Source: Xenopus tropicalis (lineage: Eukaryota > Chordata > Amphibia > Anura > Pipidae). From it: a stretch of DNA of 64,000 nucleotides. A program made the translations under genes and the position numbers. The notes below the pieces were generated by a model. That model was not told the DNA's origin. It worked only from the letters and a program-made list of their open reading frames with translations, and searched no databases. Where the stretch lies: positions 153,319,597 through 153,383,596 of the forward strand of contig NC_030680.2 in NCBI RefSeq assembly GCF_000004195.4, in the 5' to 3' direction. Each line of letters begins with the position of its first letter. Within the stretch, counting starts at the first letter, position 1. Shown here in pieces: positions 57,650-64,000 of the stretch.

Positions 57650-58550
57650 CCATACTCTGCCCTACCCTTCCTGTGTGTGCCATACTCTGCCCTACCCTGC
57701 CTGTGTGTGCCATACTCTGCCCTACCCTTCCTGTGTGTGCCATACTCTGCCCTACCCTTCCTGTGTGTGCCATACTCTGCCCTACCCTTCCTGTGTGTGC
57801 CATACTCTGCCCTACCCTTCCTGTGTGTGCCATACTCTGCCCTACCCTGCCTGTGTGTGCCATACTCTGCCCTACCCTTCCTGTGTGTGCCATACTCTGC
57901 CCTACCCTTCCTGTGTGTGCCATACCTGCCCTACCCTTCCTGTGTGTGCCATACTCTGCCCTACCCTGCCTGTGTGGTGCCATACTCTGGCCCTACCCTT
58001 CCTGTGTGTGCCATACTCTGCCCTACCCTTCCTGTGTGTGCCATACTCTGCCCTACCCTTCCTGTGTGTGCCATACTCTGCCCTACCCTGCCTGTGTGTG
58101 CCATACTCTGCCCTACCTTCCTGTGTGTGCCATACTCTGCCCTAACCCTGCCTGTGTGTGCCATACTCTGCCCTACCCTGCCTGTGTGTGCCATACTCTG
58201 CCCTACCCTGCCTGTGTGTGCCATACTCTGCCTACCCTTCCTGTGTGTGCCATACTCTGCCCTACCCTTGCCTGTGTGTGCCATACTCTGCCCTACCCTT
58301 CCTGTGTGTGCCATACTCTGCCCTACCCTTCCTGTGTGTGCCATACTCTGCCCTACCCTGCCTGTGTGTGCCATACTCTGCCCTACCCTGCCTGTGTGTG
58401 CCATACTCTGCCCTACCCTTCCTGTGTGTGCCATACTCTGCCCTACCCTGCCTGTGTGTGCCATACTCTGCCCTACCCTGCCTGTGTGTGCCATACTCTG
58501 CCCTACCCTGCCTGTGTGTGCCATACTCTGCCCTACCCTGCCTGTGTGTT
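57650..58550. repeat. 30-bp minisatellite inside the hAT element, about 30 copies
   Basis: Repeats of CTGTGTGTGCCATACTCTGC plus CCTACCCTTC or CCTACCCTGC. Single-base indels occur at about 57935-58270. Confidence 0.95.
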
Positions 58551-58654
58551 CAATAACCTCGCTGTCCTATGCTGCCTGTTTGTGCCATACCCTCCCTGCC
58601 CCATGCTGCCTAAGTGCCATACTCTGCCTACCCTATGCTGCCTACACACAGGCC

Positions 58655-58895
58655 TGAGGTGTGAACAGGGGAACAATGGGGGTGATTACAGCCTGAGCCT
58701 GAGGTGGGAACAGGGGAACAATGGGGGTGATTACAGCCTGAGCCTGAGGTGGGAACAGGGGAACAATGGGGGTGATTACAGCCTGAGCCTGAGGTGGGAA
58801 CAGGGGAACAATGGGGGTGATTACAGCCTGAGCCTGAGGTGGGAACAGGGGAACAATGGGGGTGATTACAGCCTGAGCCTGAGGTGGGAACACTG
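58655..58895. repeat. 45-bp minisatellite inside the hAT element, about 5.5 copies
   Basis: Direct repeats of a 45-bp unit with GAACAATGGGGGTGATTACA. Copies are almost identical. Confidence 0.95.
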
Positions 58896-59189
58896 CAGGG
58901 GGGAACAATGCAGAAACTAAAAGGTGGAACAACACAGGGGATTACATGATTAAACAATACAGGGGGATTACAGCCTGAATCTGAGGTGAGAACCATGCAG
59001 GGGGGGCAGTTAATCACAGTACTGATACCATTTAGAGCTTACACAAGAGTAAGCCATCAAAGCAGCCAGACAGGTGGGGGGCCACACAGAGGGGGGTCGC
59101 GGGCCTCCAGTTGGACAGCACTGATTTTAAGGATTCAGTTCGCCCATGTAAATTGGATTTGGCCAGATCCCGAGTGGAATCCTGTCCCG

Positions 59190-61349
59190 AGACAGAATGA
59201 ACAGAATCTGTATAGAATAAATGGAATCTGTATAGAATAAATGGAATCTGTATAGAATAAATGGAGTCTGTATAGAATAAATGGAGTCTGTATAGAATAA
59301 ATAGAGTCTGTATAAAATAAATGGAGTCTGTATAGAATAAATGGAATCTGTATAGAATAAATGGAATCTGTATAGAATAAATGGAATCTGTATAGAATAA
59401 ATGGAGTCTGTATAGAATAAATGGAGTCTGTATAGAATAAATAGAGTCTGTATAAAATAAATGGAGTCTGTATAGAATAAATAGAGTCTGTATAGAATAA
59501 ATGGAATCTGTATAGAATAAATGGAATCTGTATAGAATAAATGGAATCTGTATAGAATAAATGGAATCTGTATAGAATAAATGGAGTCTGTATAGAATAA
59601 ATGGAGTCTGTATAGAATAAATAGAGTCTGTATAAAATAAATGGAGTCTGTATAGAATAAATAGAGTCTGTATAGAATAAATGGAATCTGTATAGAATAA
59701 ATGGAATCTGTATAGAATAAATGGAATCTGTATAGAATAAATGGAATCTGTATAGAATAAATGGAGTCTGTATAGAATAAATAGAGTCTGTATAGAATAA
59801 ATGGAATCTGTATAGAATAAATGGAGTCTGTATAGAATAAATGGAATCTGTATAGAATAAATGGAGTCTGTATAGAATAAATAGAGTCTGTATAGAATAA
59901 ATGGAGTCTGTATAGAATAAATGGAGTCTGTATAGAATAAATGGAATCTGTATAGAATAAATGGAGTCTGTATAGAATAAATAGAGTCTGTATAGAATAA
60001 ATGGAATCTGTATAGAATAAATGGAATCTGTATAGAATAAATAGAGTCTGTATAGAATAAATGGAATCTGTATAGAATAAATGGAGTCTGTATAGAATAA
60101 ATGGAATCTGTATAGAATAAATGGAGTCTGTATAGAATAAATAGAGTCTGTATAAAATAAATGGAATCTGTATAGAATAAATGGAATCTGTATAGAATAA
60201 ATGGAGTCTGTATAGAATAAATAGAGTCTGTATAGAATAAATGGAGTCTGTATAAAATAAATGGAATCTGTATAGAATAAATGGAATCTGTATAGAATAA
60301 ATGGAGTCTGTATAGAATAAATAGAGTCTGTATAGAATAAATGGAATCTGTATAGAATAAATGGAATCTGTATAGAATAAATGGAATCTGTATAGAATAA
60401 ATGGAGTCTGTATAAAATAAATGGAATCTGTATAGAATAAATGGAGTCTGTATAAAATAAATGGAATCTGTATAGAATAAATGGAGTCTGTATAGAATAA
60501 ATGGAGTCTGTATAGAATAAATGGAGTCTGTATAGAATAAATGGAATCTGTATAGAATAAATGGAATCTGTATAGAATAAATGGAATCTGTATAGAATAA
60601 ATGGAGTCTGTATAGAATAAATGGAGTCTGTATAGAATAAATGGAGTCTGTATAGAATAAATGGAGTCTGTATAGAATAAATGGAATCTGTATAGAATAA
60701 ATGGAGTCTGTATAGAATAAATGGAGTCTGTATAAAATAAATAGAGTCTGTATAGAATAAATGGAGTCTGTATAGAATAAATGGAATCTGTATAGAATAA
60801 ATGGAGTCTGTATAGAATAAATGGAGTCTGTATAAAATAAATGGAATCTGTATAGAATAAATGGAATCTGTATAGAATAAATGGAGTCTGTATAAAATAA
60901 ATAGAGTCTGTATAGAATAAATGGAGTCTGTATAGAATAAATGGAGTCTGTATAGAATAAATGGAATCTGTATAGAATAAATGGAGTCTGTATAGAATAA
61001 ATAGAGTCTGTATAGAATAAATGGAGTCTGTATAAAATAAATGGAGTCTGTATAGAATAAATAGAGTCTGTATAGAATAAATGGAGTCTGTATAAAATAA
61101 ATGGAGTCTGTATAGAATAAATGGAGTCTGTATAAAATAAATAGAGTCTGTATAGAATAAATGGAGTCTGTATAGAATAAATGGAGTCTGTATAGAATAA
61201 ATGGAGTCTGTATAGAATAAATGGAATCTGTATAGAATAAATGGAGTCTGTATAGAATAAATAGAGTCTGTATAGAATAAATGGAGTCTGTATAGAATAA
61301 ATGGAGTCTGTATAGAATAAATGGAATCTGTATAGAATAAATGGAATAT
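59190..61349. repeat. 20-bp satellite, about 108 copies
   Basis: Tandem copies of TCTGTATAGAATAAATGGAA with G/A variants at two or three positions. It is exceptionally regular, with almost no length variation. A long minus-strand open frame arises only because the unit has no stop on that strand. Confidence 0.97.
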
Positions 61350-61840
61350 AGAGAACACAGAGAATGAACGATAGAAGAAAGGGGGGCAGTTAGTGAATGG
61401 GGCAGTTAGTTTAGATATAAAGCAGATCTCCGGTTCTGAGGCCCGGGGGGGGGGGGGTATAAATATCGGGTTCTGCTCTGAGCAATTTATCAGGACAGTG
61501 AAGCCCAATTACCCGGCGGCTCTCACTATCTGCCGGTTGGGGTTGATTTACAGAGGCCACTGGCAGGGAGGGAGGCAGTTGGGAAACTCCCAGGAGACCC
61601 TGTTGCTCATGGATTGGACTCTCACTTGCCCAACGGGACTTGGTTTCGAAGCAAAGAATCAGAACAATCTCAGGCCCAGGAGACAGGGGAGGGGAAGAGA
61701 CGAGGGGGCTGATTGGTTCCCACACAGGGAAGAGCAGGGAGTCGGAATCTGCTTTGTGTTCTGCTTCTTCCAATGGTGATTGGATCCATCTGTCAGATTC
61801 CCCCCAGCGTTTCTCTTCCAGATCTGCTCCTACCCCACCT
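61350..61840. other. Intergenic spacer, nothing recognised
   Basis: This is single-copy sequence between two arrays. Open frames here are short and look like no known family. Confidence 0.45.
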
Positions 61841-63238
61841 GGTCTGGGAATAGCCCCTTCCCCCCCCCCACCTGGTCTGGGAATAGCCCCTTCCCCCCCC
61901 CACCTGGTCTGGGAATAGCCCCTTCCCCCCCCCCACCCTGGTCTGGGAATAGCCCCTTCCCCCCCCCCACCTGGTCTGGGAATAGCCCCTTCCCCCCCCC
62001 CACCTGGTCTGGGAATAGCCCCTTCCCCCCCCCCCACCTGGTCTGGGAATTAGCCCCTTCCCCCCCCCACCTGGTCTGGGAATAGCCCTTCCCCCCCACC
62101 TGGTCTGGAATAGCCTCCCCCCCCCCCACCTGGTCTGGGAATAGCCCCTTCCCCCCCCCCCCCACCTGGTCTGGGAATAGCCCCTTCCCCCCCCCCCCAC
62201 CTGGTCTGGGAATAGCCCCTTCCCCCCCCCCACCTGGTCTGGGAATAGCCCCTTCCCCCCCCCACCTGTCTGGGAATAGCCCCTTCCCCCCCCCCACCTG
62301 GTCTGGGAATAGCCCCTTCCCCCCCCCCACCTGGTCTGGGAATAGCCCCTTCCCCCCCCCCCACCCTGGTCTGGGAATAGCCCCCCCCACCTGGTCGGGA
62401 ATAGCCCCTTCCCCCCCCCCCACCTGGTCTGGGAATAGCCCCTTCCCCCCCCCCACCTGGTCTGGGAATAGCCCCTTCCCCCCCCACCTGGTCTGGGAAT
62501 AGCCCCTTCCCCCCCCCACCTGGTCTGGGAATAGCCCCTTCCCCCCCACCTGGTCTGGGAATAGCCCTTTCCCCCCCCCCCACCTGGTGTGGGAATAGAC
62601 CCTTACCCCCCCCCCCCCACCTGGTCTGGGAATAGCCCCTTACCCCCCCCCACCTGGTCTGGGAATCGCCCCTTCCCCCCCTCCACCTGGTCTGGGAATC
62701 GCCCCTTCCCCCCCTCCACCTGGTCTGGGAATAGCCCTTCCCCCCCCTCCACCTGGTCTGGGAATAGCCCCTTACCCCCACCCCCACCTGGTCTGGGAAT
62801 CGCCCCTTCCCCCCCCACCTGGTCTGGGAATAGCCCTTCCCCCCCCCACCTGGTCTGGGAATAGCCCCTTCCCCCCCCCCACCTGGTCTGGGAATAGCCC
62901 CTTTCCCCCCCCCCCCCCCACCTGGTGTGGGAATAGCCCCTTACCCCCCCCCCCCCACCTGGTCTGGGAATAGCCCCTTACCCCCCCCCCCCCACCTGGT
63001 CTGGGAATCGCCCCTTCCCCCCCTCCACCTGGTCTGGGAATAGCCCCTTCCCCCCCTCCACCTGGTCTGGGAATAGCCCCTTCCCCCCCTCCACCTGGTC
63101 TGGGAATAGCCCCTTCCCCCCCCACCTGGTCTGGGAATAGCCCCTTCCCCCCTCCACCTGGTCTGGGAATAGCCCCTTCCCCCCCCCACCTGGTCTGGGA
63201 ATAGCCCCTTCCCCCCCCCACCTGGTCGGGGAATCGCC
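61841..63238. repeat. C-run minisatellite, about 33-35 bp unit, about 41 copies
   Basis: Repeats of CACCTGGTCTGGGAATAGCC plus CCTT and a C run of 6 to 14. A CCCTCC variant appears in two blocks (about 62680-62760 and 63020-63160). Confidence 0.95.
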
Positions 63239-63808
63239 CCCCCATTGTGGCCCATTCAGTCCCAGAGCGGCCGGGGGAGACATTGGGTTCGTACAGAACT
63301 AATAAGTCAGGAGCCCAGAATGATACATTGGACTTTGCAATATAAATATAAATGTAATAATCTGGTTTGGACCAGTTCCCTAAGCCCCGCCCCCTGTTCG
63401 CTAAGCCCCGCCCCCTGTTCCCCTGCTAGACTGACTATTGGCTGAGACTCAAATAAAATGTAACAGTAGTTGCCTGTCCTCAGCCTTCAGCCTCCCAATC
63501 CCACAATCCCCTGCTGCACACGTGATGCCAATAAGGAAAGGAACGTCCCAGCGCAGTGCATTGTGGGTAATGTAGTTCCTAATGTGGGAATTTGTAACGT
63601 CGGTGTTTTAGCTCCTTAATTAATTAAATTTAATTATATGCAAATGGGTAAAAACTCAAACTCGTTTGGATTTATTGTCTTGTGTCAAAGTGCAAATCCC
63701 ATGGAGGCAGGGGGGATTGTGGGAAATGCTGAAATATCTCAACATTGTACTTTGCCCCCCACACACATGGTCATCAATGAGCCTTATTGTCACCTACTCA
63801 CACTGTCT
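63239..63808. other. Intergenic spacer, nothing recognised
   Basis: This is single-copy sequence with a duplicated CTAAGCCCCGCCCCCTGTTC near 63380-63420. No gene is seen. Confidence 0.45.
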
Positions 63809-64000
63809 ATTGCCCTACTGCCCCCATCTTGCCCTACTGTCTCCATCTTGCCCTACTGCCCCCATCTTGCCCTACTGCCCCCATCTTGTCCTACTGCCCC
63901 CATCTTGTCCTACTGCCTCCATCTTGCCCTACAGTCTCCATTTTGCCCTACTGCCCCCATCTTGCCCTACTGTCCCCATCTTGTCCTACTGTCTCCATCT
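63809..64000. repeat. 19-bp satellite array, cut by the window edge (locus 3 of 3)
   Basis: About ten copies of the same 19-bp unit as at 2107 and 12505, here with many CTACTGCCCCCATC variants. It continues beyond the window. Confidence 0.96.

Larger units (their letters stand above)
57155..59123. mobile_element. hAT-type non-autonomous element, 1969 bp, with perfect 8-bp target duplication
   Basis: The ends are CAGTGCTGTCCAACT and its inverted copy AGTTGGACAGCACTG. The direct repeat ATTTTAAG flanks both sides (57147-57154 and 59124-59131). An 8-bp duplication and a CAGTGNTGTCCAA end are hallmarks of hAT transposons. There is no transposase. Two minisatellites (57650-58550 and 58655-58895) make up most of the interior. 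Confidence 0.9.

Noticed and set aside
59127..61508. A 793-codon minus-strand open frame with a YSIQTPFILYR-like repeat
   Set aside because: It is a translation of the 20-bp satellite. There is no start context, no family resemblance and no exon structure.

Overview
The window is vertebrate nuclear DNA, almost certainly from a pipid frog (Xenopus or a close relative). The six coding exons spliced here give a 475-residue nuclear receptor that I recognise as PPAR-gamma (PPARG1 form). The interspersed repeats also look like common Xenopus short DNA elements. There are no bacterial operons, rRNA genes or tRNA genes that I can see.

Layout: 1-2980 is the 3' part of an upstream intron of pparg, with three tandem arrays. 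Coding exons lie at 2981-3221, 3985-4151, 10593-10731, 19890-20089, 23654-24098 and 35412-35659 on the + strand, all with GT/AG junctions and matching phases. The introns between them are filled with unrelated minisatellites with periods from about 10 to 114 bp. The stop codon is at 35657-35659, followed by five ATTAAA hexamers spaced exactly 15 bp apart. From 36 to 64 kb I find no host gene: there are a 135-bp array, a long TAGG-type array split by two Tc1/mariner elements (38933-47429 and 47512-49106), a 32-bp palindromic array, a hAT element with a perfect 8-bp target duplication (57155-59123) and several more arrays. By my count about three quarters of the window (roughly 46-47 kb) is tandem repeat, in about 30 different families.

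The most unusual structure is at 32282-35470. The splice acceptor and first 61 nt of the last pparg exon form part of a 114-bp minisatellite present 28 times, and only the last copy continues into the true exon. Because 114 is divisible by 3, use of the penultimate acceptor (35298) would insert 38 residues in frame into the ligand-binding domain. Use of acceptors further upstream would mostly end early and remove the AF-2 helix. The 64-bp array filling intron 2 similarly carries about 99 acceptor-like sites, so this locus poses an unusual splice-site choice problem. A second unusual structure is the 38.9-47.4 kb Tc1 element, whose own subterminal inverted repeats have expanded into minisatellites in opposite orientation at its two ends.

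Extreme length polymorphism, GC-ward amino-acid drift in exons 5-6 and minisatellite saturation together suggest a recombination-rich, possibly subtelomeric, location. That is inference. Parts of the arrays, notably 24.4-27.6 kb, show scattered single-base indels that look like long-read consensus errors.
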